Shown here piece by piece: positions 57,170 through 64,000 of a stretch of DNA of 64,000 nt. The stretch comes from DAOTXL01 sp034435455 (lineage in GTDB: Bacteria > Chloroflexota > Anaerolineae > JAAYZQ01). A model generated the notes under the pieces. It made no database searches, was not told the origin of the DNA, and worked only from the letters and a program-made list of their open reading frames with translations. The stretch lies in assembly GCA_034435455.1 (NCBI GenBank), contig DAOTXL010000108.1:1-64000 (forward strand), read 5' to 3'. Position numbers and translations under genes: made by a program. Position 1 is the stretch's first letter; each line of letters starts with the position of its first letter.

Positions 57170-58659
57170 CCCATGCCCTGTGGATCAAGGGTGAGTTCGT
57201 CGCCGCTTCTTCGGAGGAAACCATCCCGGTATTGAACCCCTACACCGAAGAGGTGCTCGATACGGTGCCGGCCGGCACCCCTGCCGATGTGGAGCGGGCG
57301 GTGCAGGCTGCCCAGGCCGTTTTCGACACGTGGCGCCGGATGCCGGCCGTGGAGCGGGCCGGCTACCTGCACGAGGTGGCCCGCCGGCTCCGCGAGGACG
57401 AGGAGGCGCTGGCCCGGCAGATGACCTTGGAGGGGGGCAAACCGCTGGTGGAAAACCGGGATGAAGTGGGCTGGACGGCGGCCTGCTTTGATTACTATGC
57501 CGAGATCGGCCGCCACAGCCGGGGGCGGGTGATCCCCAGCATCGAAAGCAGCCAGCTCAGCCTGGTGCTCAAAGAGCCCTACGGCGTGGTGGGTTGCATC
57601 GTGCCCTGGAACTATCCGCTCTTGCTGATGGCCTGGAAGGTGGCCCCGGCGCTGGCAGCGGGCAATACGGTGGTCCTCAAGCCGTCGTCGGTGACCCCCC
57701 TTTCGGCGCTGAGGCTGGTCGGGTGTTTGGAGCACCTGCCGCCGGGCACGGTCAACATCGTGACCGGCGCGGGGGAGGTGGTGGGCGATGCCCTGGTGAC
57801 GCATCCTGACGTGCCGGTCATCGCCTTCACCGGTAGCACGGCGGTGGGCCAGCATATCGCCCGCCTGGCCGCCCCGCTGATGAAAAAGCTGCACCTGGAG
57901 CTGGGGGGCAAGGATGCCTTTATCGTCGCCGAGGACGCCGACCTGGAGGTGGCCGTGCCGGCGGTGGCCTGGGCGGCGCTCCTGAACAACGGCCAGGTGT
58001 GCACCAGCACCGAGCGCATCTATGTGCATAAGAGCCTGTACAACGAGTTCGCCAGCCTCCTGGCCGAATATGTGGAGGGTCTGGTGCTGGGCGATCCGTT
58101 GGACCCGGCCACCGACCTGGGGCCGATGGCCCGCGAACCCTATCGCGCCAAGGTGGAGCGCCAGGTGGCCGATGCCCTTCAGCGCGGCGCCCGCCTGTTG
58201 AGCGGCGGCCGCCGCCCGCCCCACCTGCCGCGCGGCTACTTTTACGAACCGACGGTCCTGGTGGAGGTACACCGCGAGATGGAAGTCATGCGCCAGGAGA
58301 CCTTCGGCCCGGTCCTGCCCGTGGCTACCTTTGAGACGTTCGACCAGGCCATTGCCCTGGCCAACGACTCGGTGTATGGCCTGGGGGCTAACCTCTATAC
58401 CTACAACGCCCGCTATGTCAAACGCTTCTACGAGGAGGTGCGGGCCGGCACCCTGTGGATCAACGATCCCCTGACCGACAACGACGCCGGCCCCTTTGGT
58501 GGCCTGGGGATGAGCGGCATCGGCCGTGAGCTGGGCGAGGAGGGCCTGGACGAATTCCGCGTGACCAAACATGTCCACTGGGATTTCGCCATGGAACCCA
58601 AGCCGTGGTGGTATCCCTATCAAGAGTACAACCGGCTGCGAGGTGGGCAAACCGGGTAA
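57166..58659 (+). CDS. NAD(P)-dependent aldehyde dehydrogenase
   Basis: 497 residues. Catalytic Cys279 in N-N-G-Q-V-C-T-S and general base E245 in L-E-L-G-G-K-D are both present, with the Rossmann G-S-T-A-V-G (223-228). Located after potABCD, it could oxidise the aminoaldehydes formed from putrescine or spermidine (gamma-aminobutyraldehyde or succinate semialdehyde), or a betaine-type aldehyde; the substrate is not decided. ATG at 57166 overlaps the small membrane gene (ATGA). The bidirectional terminator 58682-58710 follows. Confidence 0.93.
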   Translation: MTHALWIKGEFVAASSEETIPVLNPYTEEVLDTVPAGTPADVERAVQAAQAVFDTWRRMPAVERAGYLHEVARRLREDEEALARQMTLEGGKPLVENRDEVGWTAACFDYYAEIGRHSRGRVIPSIESSQLSLVLKEPYGVVGCIVPWNYPLLLMAWKVAPALAAGNTVVLKPSSVTPLSALRLVGCLEHLPPGTVNIVTGAGEVVGDALVTHPDVPVIAFTGSTAVGQHIARLAAPLMKKLHLELGGKDAFIVAEDADLEVAVPAVAWAALLNNGQVCTSTERIYVHKSLYNEFASLLAEYVEGLVLGDPLDPATDLGPMAREPYRAKVERQVADALQRGARLLSGGRRPPHLPRGYFYEPTVLVEVHREMEVMRQETFGPVLPVATFETFDQAIALANDSVYGLGANLYTYNARYVKRFYEEVRAGTLWINDPLTDNDAGPFGGLGMSGIGRELGEEGLDEFRVTKHVHWDFAMEPKPWWYPYQEYNRLRGGQTG

Positions 58660-58681
58660 CCCCAGAGCCCGCTCGGAAAAG

Positions 58682-58710
58682 AGAACCCCTGCCATACGGC
58701 AGGGGTTCTT
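58682..58710. terminator. Bidirectional terminator
   Basis: Stem GAACCCCTGCC/GGCAGGGGTTC (58683-58693 with 58698-58708, loop ATAC), with an A-rich stretch to the left and CTT to the right. It separates convergent genes, aldehyde dehydrogenase and the aminotransferase. Confidence 0.8.
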
Positions 58711-58735
58711 GATGATCAGGCCGGTACGGGCATGA

Positions 58736-60088
58736 TCACTCGGCTGCATCCTCCGGCGGCTCCGCCTCCACCAGCCCTGAATCCCGGACCGCTGCCACCG
58801 CCTCGGCAAAGATGCTCAGCGTCTCCTCGATGGCGGCGTCGTCGTGGGCGGCGCACAGGAACCACGGCTCGCGGGCGTCGGGGTCGGGCATCACCCCGCG
58901 GGCCACCAGCTCGGCGGCGAGGGCTTCGTACAGCGCGGCGTTGTGCCGCCGGACGTCGCGGAACTCCCACGCCTCCTCTTCCATGAACATGATCCCGAAC
59001 ATGGCCCCCGTTCCCTTGAGGTGGTGGGCAATGCCCGCTTTGGTCAGGATGTCGGAGATGCCGGCCATGAGTTTGCGGCCCTGGGCATCAATCCTTTGCA
59101 GGACCTGGCCATCGGCCAGGATCTCCAGCGTGGCATCGGCGGCCGCCGTGCCCACAGCGTTGCCGCAATAGGTACCGCCGTGGGAGACGCCGTGGCCCAC
59201 CACCTCCATCACCTCCCGCCGCCCGCCGACGGCTGCCAGGGGGAACCCGTTGGCGATGGACTTGGCATAACACACCAGGTCGGCCCGGACGCCGAACCGT
59301 TGTTGGGCCCCGCCGACGGCGACACGGAAGCCGGTTTTGACCTCGTCGAAGATGAGGACGATGCCGTACTCGTCGCACTTTTGGCGGAGGAACTCCAGCC
59401 AGCCTGGCCTGGGGCCGATGCTGAAAGAGTTGCCCAGGATCGGTTCGACGATGATGGCGGCGATCTGGTGTCCTTCGCGCCGAAGGGCCATCTCCAGCAG
59501 GTCAAAATCGTTGTAGGGCAGGGTGAGGATCAGGTCGCGGACGCAGGCGGGGATGCCGGAACTTTGCTGGTACTTGATCGGGTCGCGCCGCTGGCCCAGC
59601 ACCGCCGGGTTGGCCGAGGCGGTGGTCCACAGCAGGTAATCATGCATGCCGTGGTATTGCCCCTCGAACTTGAGGACCTTTTCCCGACCGGTATAGGCCC
59701 GGGCGATGCGCAGGGCGTGCATGGTCGCTTCGGTGCCCGAGTTGGCAAAGCGCACCAGCTCTACACCGGGGCACATGCTCACGATCCGCTCCACCACCCG
59801 CACTTCCAGCTCGGTCAGGGCGGCAAAGATGGTCCCGTGGCGGATCACTTCGGCCACCCGGTCGCAGACGGCCGGGTGGCCATGCCCCAGGATCACCGGT
59901 CCAAAGCCCAACCGATAGTCAATGTAGCGGTTGCCGTCGGCATCCCAGATGTAGCAGCCCTCGCCGCGCACGGCGACGGGGCTGGCCGTGGGCCCCCAGT
60001 AGCGAAAGTTGGAGGATACCCCCAGGGGCATGACCCTGGCCGCGCGGTCGCGGAGGGCCTGGGTTTTCTCATGGGTTCGAGTACTCAT
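58736..60088 (-). CDS. Class III aminotransferase / glutamate-1-semialdehyde aminomutase-like
   Basis: 450 residues, ATG at 60088 after AAGGAGC. PLP lysine K276 in C-Y-A-K-S-I-A-N-G-F-P; cofactor Asp in I-F-D-E-V; N-S-G-T-E-A-T near residue 116 holds the phosphate. The family (HemL-like) includes the haem-pathway aminomutase and unrelated transaminases. No hem genes are near, and a saccharopine-dehydrogenase-like gene lies 22 bases upstream, so lysine, polyamine or amino-acid metabolism is more likely. Substrate open. Confidence 0.88.
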   Translation of the reverse strand: MSTRTHEKTQALRDRAARVMPLGVSSNFRYWGPTASPVAVRGEGCYIWDADGNRYIDYRLGFGPVILGHGHPAVCDRVAEVIRHGTIFAALTELEVRVVERIVSMCPGVELVRFANSGTEATMHALRIARAYTGREKVLKFEGQYHGMHDYLLWTTASANPAVLGQRRDPIKYQQSSGIPACVRDLILTLPYNDFDLLEMALRREGHQIAAIIVEPILGNSFSIGPRPGWLEFLRQKCDEYGIVLIFDEVKTGFRVAVGGAQQRFGVRADLVCYAKSIANGFPLAAVGGRREVMEVVGHGVSHGGTYCGNAVGTAAADATLEILADGQVLQRIDAQGRKLMAGISDILTKAGIAHHLKGTGAMFGIMFMEEEAWEFRDVRRHNAALYEALAAELVARGVMPDPDAREPWFLCAAHDDAAIEETLSIFAEAVAAVRDSGLVEAEPPEDAAE

Positions 60089-60110
60089 GGTTTGCTCCTT
60101 GTTCGGTCTT

Positions 60111-61268
60111 TTACAGCGTCCCCGCCTCGACAATCTCCTCGTGGATTTGGATGCCTCGTCTGGCCAGTTCCCGAAAGAAGGGTTGGGCGGGGAAGGCCCG
60201 TTCGGGCGGGACCACCCCTTTCTGTTCGGCCAGGCCGTGGGCCAGCATCTGTGCGCCGATGGACAGTGGGATGCCGACATTCTTGAAATAGGCGCTCTCG
60301 CCGCCCCATTCCTGCTGGGGGGGGTGCTCGTTGCGGTAGGTGCAGACCACCTGGCGGCCGGCCCGCCTGCCACCGACCTCCACCACCAGGCCGTAGGCCC
60401 ACACCGGGTTTTCCCGTGAGGAGGGGGCCGACCAGAGCAGGTCGTGGCAGGCGGCAAAGGCGGTCATCTCCTGGTTGCCGACCCGGACCGGCGTATCCGA
60501 AAGCAGCCCGGCGCGCATCAGCGCCCCCATCAATTCCATGACGTGGGGGGGGAAGCAGCCCCGCACCGAGGCCCGTTTCAGCCCTGGAATGGAGGTGGGC
60601 AGGGTGTAGGCCTCGTCGTGGGGCACATAGTAAACGGTCTGCTCGCCGATCTGAGCGTGGAAGCGCACCCGTTTGCCGCCCGACATGGGGGTCGTGGGCC
60701 GCCATTGGCCATCCTCGTAATAGGTGGTGGGCCGCTCTTCGATGGTCGGATCGAACTCCCACAGGGTCGTGGTCAGCAGGCCGGGGGCCGGGGCCAGGCA
60801 GCGGAAGGCGGCAAAATAGATGTCGGCTGTTTCCACCTGGTCCAGCAGCTCCATCGCCCGGCGGACCATCATGTTGGTGATGCCCGGTGTAGCGCCCATG
60901 CCCGGCACGAAGGTGATCTCCTGCCGCACCGCCTGGTCGTGGAGGGCAAACTGGGGGTCATCCGACGACAGGTCGCAGCCGGACACGCCGGCCTCGACGC
61001 AGGCGCGGGTGACCGGCAGGTCGTATTGGAAGGGCAGGCCGTTCATCACCACGTCAAAGCCGGGGAAGGTGCGCCGCAGGGCGTCATAGTCGCTGGCGTC
61101 CAGCGGCAGCACCTTCAGCCGGGGATCGCCGATCTCGGCGGCCAGCTTTTCTGCTGCCTTGACATTTTGCTCGGCAAGGACGATCTCGTCGAAATCGCTG
61201 AATTGGGCCAGATCGCGGGTGGCTTCTTTGGCGACGGCCCCTGCACCCCCCAGAGCCAGGACTCGCAT
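60111..61268 (-). CDS. Saccharopine dehydrogenase-like protein
   Basis: 385 residues, ATG at 61268 (GGAG thirteen bases upstream). Rossmann G-G-A-G-A-V-A at 7-13, V-M-N-G-L-P-F-Q-Y near residue 75, and a G-M-G-A-T-P-G-I-T-N segment matching the saccharopine/carboxynorspermidine dehydrogenase family. These enzymes form or split C-N bonds in lysine or polyamine metabolism; the carboxynorspermidine route would fit the local polyamine theme. Between the AOR-like gene (49 bases) and the aminotransferase (22 bases), so one operon. Confidence 0.85.
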   Translation of the reverse strand: MRVLALGGAGAVAKEATRDLAQFSDFDEIVLAEQNVKAAEKLAAEIGDPRLKVLPLDASDYDALRRTFPGFDVVMNGLPFQYDLPVTRACVEAGVSGCDLSSDDPQFALHDQAVRQEITFVPGMGATPGITNMMVRRAMELLDQVETADIYFAAFRCLAPAPGLLTTTLWEFDPTIEERPTTYYEDGQWRPTTPMSGGKRVRFHAQIGEQTVYYVPHDEAYTLPTSIPGLKRASVRGCFPPHVMELMGALMRAGLLSDTPVRVGNQEMTAFAACHDLLWSAPSSRENPVWAYGLVVEVGGRRAGRQVVCTYRNEHPPQQEWGGESAYFKNVGIPLSIGAQMLAHGLAEQKGVVPPERAFPAQPFFRELARRGIQIHEEIVEAGTL

Positions 61269-61317
61269 GGTGTTGGTCGATCTCCTTTGCAAAACATAAA
61301 GCGTAAAGCGTAAAGGG

Positions 61318-63183
61318 TCAGGCAGCGGGTGGCAGGGATTCCAGCCCCAGGGTCGCCAGCCGTTCTGCTGTCGGCACGCCCTGGGGGGTCCAGCCACGGA
61401 CGCGGTAATAGTCGGCCAGCATGGCCTTCAGGTCGGGGAGCACGCCCGCTGCACCGCCCGAGGGCCGGGGTTCCTCCAGGAAGCGGCGGGGCAGGGTGTC
61501 ATCGGCAGCGGTGACGCCCAGGCGCAGGTTGATCAGCCGTTTGAGGTTAAACAGGCGCTCACCGGTGGTCAGCAGGTCGGCGGCGGTCCAGCCCCAGCCC
61601 AGGGCCGCATTGATCAGGTCGGCCACATCCTGGGGCGTGACCCTGCCCTTGGCGATGAATTTGCACAGGCCCAGCGGGTTATAGACGGCCATGTAGTTCT
61701 GGAAATCCACGGCCACCTGCCCCTTGCCGCTGCTGTCGTGATCGTCGAACGAGTCAGGGTCCGGGTCGTACCAGCCGGGAAAGCGGACGCCGTAGCCCAG
61801 CCAGTAAGAGATGGCTTCCAGGTGACAGGCTCCCCGGTTGGCGGTGGCATAGTTGGCCGCCATGCTGACGAAGGCGCGGGGATCGTGGTAGGGTACCTCC
61901 ATCCCCTTGACGTGGATGGCGAACGCTTCGGCTTCTGGTCCCAGGCGCGCCGCCGCGGCCCGCACCCCGTCGGCCAGCAACGCGCCGATGCCTTCCCGGT
62001 GGGCAATGGCGTGGATGGCGTCAATCATCGCCCCGGCGTTGCCCCAGGTCAGTTCCAGGCTGCCGGTATCTGCCGGCGAGATCAGCCCTTTCTCCAAGGC
62101 CTCCATGGCAAAGGCCAGGGCCGAGGAGGTGCTGATGGTGTCCAGTCCGTAGCGGTTGCACAGGTCGTTCATGGCGGCAATGGCGTTCAGGTCATCGCAC
62201 AGACAGTTGCCCCCAAAGCCGGCCAACGTCTCATACTCCGGGCCGTGGCCGCGGACGCCGGCATAGGGGCCGTCCTCGATCTGCACCGCCTTGCCGCAGC
62301 CGATGGGACAGGCAAAGCAGTGGGTGTGCCGCTGAAAGATCGTCTCGGCGATGCGCTGGCCTGAAATGCGCGCTGCCTCTTCTTTCCAACTGCCCAGCGT
62401 CCAGTTTTTCAGGGGCAGGTCGCCCGTCAACTCGGTGGCAGGTACGCCCCCTGCCGTGCCGAATTGCGACATGCCCACCGAGTTCTGTTGGATGAACCGG
62501 TTGATCCTCCGGACGAACTCGCGGAAGCCCTGGGCGTCGGCATACTGGGGCCGGTGGGTGCCGCGCACGGCGATCGCTTTCAGGTTTTTGGAACCCAGCA
62601 GCGCCCCCATCCCACCCCGGCCGGCAGTGCGGGCATGTTCCTGCCCGCCCTGCATGATGTTGGCCAGGCGGACCAGCTTTTCGCCGGCCGGGCCGATGCA
62701 GGCCACCTGGGCCTGGGGGTCGGTCTCGGCGCGGATGCGGTCAACCGTCTCAAAGTGGTCCCGGCCCCACAGGTGGTCGGCGGGGCGGATTTCCACCTGG
62801 CCATCGTGGAGCCAGAGATAGACCGGCCGGGCGGCCCGCCCGGTGATGATCAGCCCGTCCAGGAGGGCATGGCGCAGTTCCGCGCCCCAATGCCCGCCCA
62901 TGTTGGCCTCGTTCCAGATGCCCGTCAGGGGCGAGCGGCCGCACCAGGAGCTGCGGCAGCCGGTGGGGGCGAAGGTGCCGGTCAGCAATCCGGTGAAGGC
63001 CAGCAGGGGGCTGGCCGGGTGCAGGGGGTCGAGGCGGGGGTCCATTTCGGCATAGAAGACCCGGGCTGCCAGGCCGCTGCCCAGCAAGTAGTGGCGCACC
63101 ATCGGCTCCTCAATCGGCTCGATGTGGTGCAGGCCGGTGGTGAGATCGACCCGCAACAGCCTGCCTGCATATACGTAGGTCAT
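61318..63183 (-). CDS. Aldehyde:ferredoxin oxidoreductase family protein (tungsten/molybdenum)
   Basis: 621 residues from ATG at 63183 with GAGGAGG upstream; a further in-frame start would sit 30 bases up. The N-terminal domain has the pterin-binding outline (L-L-G-S-G-L-A-A-R, A-P-T-G-C-R-S-S), and the C-terminal part has the [4Fe-4S] Cys set: C-F-A-C-P-I-G-C and a later Cys in C-L-C-D-D. These enzymes oxidise aldehydes to acids with ferredoxin, using a tungstopterin or molybdopterin. First gene of a three-gene unit. Substrate unknown. Confidence 0.92.
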   Translation of the reverse strand: MTYVYAGRLLRVDLTTGLHHIEPIEEPMVRHYLLGSGLAARVFYAEMDPRLDPLHPASPLLAFTGLLTGTFAPTGCRSSWCGRSPLTGIWNEANMGGHWGAELRHALLDGLIITGRAARPVYLWLHDGQVEIRPADHLWGRDHFETVDRIRAETDPQAQVACIGPAGEKLVRLANIMQGGQEHARTAGRGGMGALLGSKNLKAIAVRGTHRPQYADAQGFREFVRRINRFIQQNSVGMSQFGTAGGVPATELTGDLPLKNWTLGSWKEEAARISGQRIAETIFQRHTHCFACPIGCGKAVQIEDGPYAGVRGHGPEYETLAGFGGNCLCDDLNAIAAMNDLCNRYGLDTISTSSALAFAMEALEKGLISPADTGSLELTWGNAGAMIDAIHAIAHREGIGALLADGVRAAAARLGPEAEAFAIHVKGMEVPYHDPRAFVSMAANYATANRGACHLEAISYWLGYGVRFPGWYDPDPDSFDDHDSSGKGQVAVDFQNYMAVYNPLGLCKFIAKGRVTPQDVADLINAALGWGWTAADLLTTGERLFNLKRLINLRLGVTAADDTLPRRFLEEPRPSGGAAGVLPDLKAMLADYYRVRGWTPQGVPTAERLATLGLESLPPAA

Positions 63184-63216
63184 CGCTGGCCTCCTCGCTT
63201 TTGTGCCTGGCAACGG

Positions 63217-63251
63217 TCCTCCCGCAGGCCGGTTTCAAGCCTGCGGGAGGA
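63217..63251. repeat. 13-bp hairpin between rpsI and the AOR-like gene
   Basis: Arms TCCTCCCGCAGGC (63217-63229) and GCCTGCGGGAGGA (63239-63251), loop CGGTTTCAA. It lies just after the rpsI stop (63269) on the minus strand. It has no T-run, so it may be a palindromic repeat or a weak terminator for the ribosomal operon. Confidence 0.6.
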
Positions 63252-63268
63252 TGAGCAATGGCCGGCCT

Positions 63269-63667
63269 CTAACGCTTGGTGTACTGCGGCGCTTTTCTGG
63301 CTCGCTTGAGGCCTGCTTTCTTGCGCTCCTTCTCACGCGGATCGCGGGTCAGGAGGCCGGCCCGGCGTAGCACCGTCCGCAGGTTGGGGTCGGTCTGCAC
63401 CAGGGCCCGGGCCACCCCGTGCCGGACTGCCTGGGCCTGGCCGGTGATACCGCCGCCGTTGACCAGCACCGACAGGTTATAGCGGTTCTCGGTGTCGGTC
63501 AGCCGGAGCGGGGCCAGCACGTCCAACCGGTCCTGGGGCCGGACAAAGTATTCTGCCAGGTCCTTCTCGTTGATGACGATCTGGCCGTCGCCAGGGTAGA
63601 GCCGCACCCGGGCAACGGCCCGTTTGCGGCGGCCTATCCCTTCATAGTAGCGCACCTGGTCGGACAT
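63269..63667 (-). CDS. rpsI: 30S ribosomal protein S9
   Basis: 132 residues. It contains the S9 sequence features: Y-Y-E-G-I-G-R-R-K-R-A-V-A-R-V-R-L at the start and the basic end K-K-A-G-L-K-R-A-R-K-A-P-Q-Y-T-K-R, whose terminal Lys-Arg reaches the P-site tRNA. ATG at 63667 follows GGAAAGGAG. Follows rplM by 12 bases as in most bacteria. Confidence 0.99.
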   Translation of the reverse strand: MSDQVRYYEGIGRRKRAVARVRLYPGDGQIVINEKDLAEYFVRPQDRLDVLAPLRLTDTENRYNLSVLVNGGGITGQAQAVRHGVARALVQTDPNLRTVLRRAGLLTRDPREKERKKAGLKRARKAPQYTKR

Positions 63668-63679
63668 GGTTCTCCTTTC

Positions 63680-64000
63680 CTACAGGTCCAATGGCCTGGG
63701 CTGCTGCGCCTGGTGCGGGTGTGCCTCACCGGCGTACACCTTGAGCTTTTTGATCATCTGCCGCCCCAGCTTGTTTTTGGGCAGCATCCCCTTGACTGCC
63801 GCCTGGATCACCCGTTCCGGGTGCCTGTCCAGTTGATCGCGCAGGCTGATGCTGGAGATGCCCCCTGGATACCCGGAATGGCGGTAGTAGAATTTTTGAT
63901 CCAGTTTGCGGCCGGTCACCTGCACCTTGTCCGCATTGATGACGATGACGAAATCGCCGCAGTCCAGGTGAGGGGTGTAGATCGGCTTGTGTTTGCCTTT
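63680..64000 (-). CDS. rplM: 50S ribosomal protein L13, 5' end cut by window edge
   Basis: The last 106 residues are visible (frame open to the right edge). D-C-G-D-F-V-I-V-I-N-A and K-G-M-L-P-K-N-K-L-G-R-Q are L13 hallmarks. The rplM-rpsI pair is conserved. The start codon and promoter are outside the window. Confidence 0.98.
   Translation of the reverse strand, partial: KGKHKPIYTPHLDCGDFVIVINADKVQVTGRKLDQKFYYRHSGYPGGISSISLRDQLDRHPERVIQAAVKGMLPKNKLGRQMIKKLKVYAGEAHPHQAQQPRPLDL

Overview
The window is GC-rich bacterial chromosome, densely packed, with many 4-bp (ATGA/GTGA/TTGA) or 8-bp start/stop overlaps. I infer a member of the Chloroflexota, probably near Anaerolineae or Caldilineae. The reasons are a large secreted protein ending in a YLPIILK-type C-terminus like those of many Chloroflexota surface proteins, an inositol-phospholipid mannoside gene set, System II cytochrome c maturation, no visible outer-membrane or LPS genes, and small dispersed palindromes and heptanucleotide repeats. 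No prophage, IS element or CRISPR array was seen.

Layout. 1-5.5 kb (minus): a truncated clan GH-A-type glycosidase, a VOC protein, a P-loop kinase relative with a broken Walker A, a class V aminotransferase, a sirtuin and endonuclease V. 5.6-12.2 kb (plus): HtrB-family acyltransferase, PimA-like mannosyltransferase, CDP-alcohol phosphatidyltransferase, CAX antiporter and a large membrane protein. With the inositol-1-phosphate synthase at 51-52 kb these encode a plausible phosphatidylinositol-mannoside pathway. 12.2-17.2 kb (minus): two tandem thymidylate-kinase paralogues, dnaG, rpoD and tRNA-Asn. 17.3-23.1 kb (minus): type 2 asparaginase, then fabF-fabH-carboxyltransferase-small protein-biotin carrier, a malonyl-CoA/fatty-acid initiation block without its biotin carboxylase. 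23.2-26.9 kb (plus): etfB-etfA-acyl-CoA dehydrogenase (beta-oxidation), divergent from fabF. 26.9-30.3 kb: an ATP-cone/uridine-kinase fusion, tmRNA, a small unknown protein and an FdrA-like orphan.

30.3-35.3 kb (minus): two large paired membrane proteins with amidotransferase-like ectodomains. 35.4-38.7 kb (plus): a consensus promoter drives a 1027-residue secreted protein carrying about 28 tandem Y-T-x-D-P-x-x-W-P-x-C units, the most unusual object in the window. 38.7-42.2 kb (minus): a peptide-type ABC importer lacking ATPases. 42.3-49.8 kb (minus): a membrane spermidine-synthase-like protein, an AmmeMemoRadiSam system (Memo-AMMECR1 fusion lipoprotein plus a Tat-signal radical SAM protein that also has a CxxCH motif), a decayed Rpn-family gene, and ccsA/resB. 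49.9-52.3 kb: an MFS transporter and inositol-1-phosphate synthase. 52.4-58.7 kb (plus): potABCD polyamine importer, a mini-metalloprotease, a small membrane protein and an aldehyde dehydrogenase. 58.7-63.2 kb (minus): HemL-like aminotransferase, saccharopine-dehydrogenase-like protein and an aldehyde:ferredoxin oxidoreductase homologue. 63.3-64.0 kb: rpsI and the 3' part of rplM.

Most transcription units whose upstream DNA I examined carry a sigma-70 promoter with a 16-17-bp spacer. Starts were moved from the longest possible ORF to positions with a Shine-Dalgarno sequence where one was visible.
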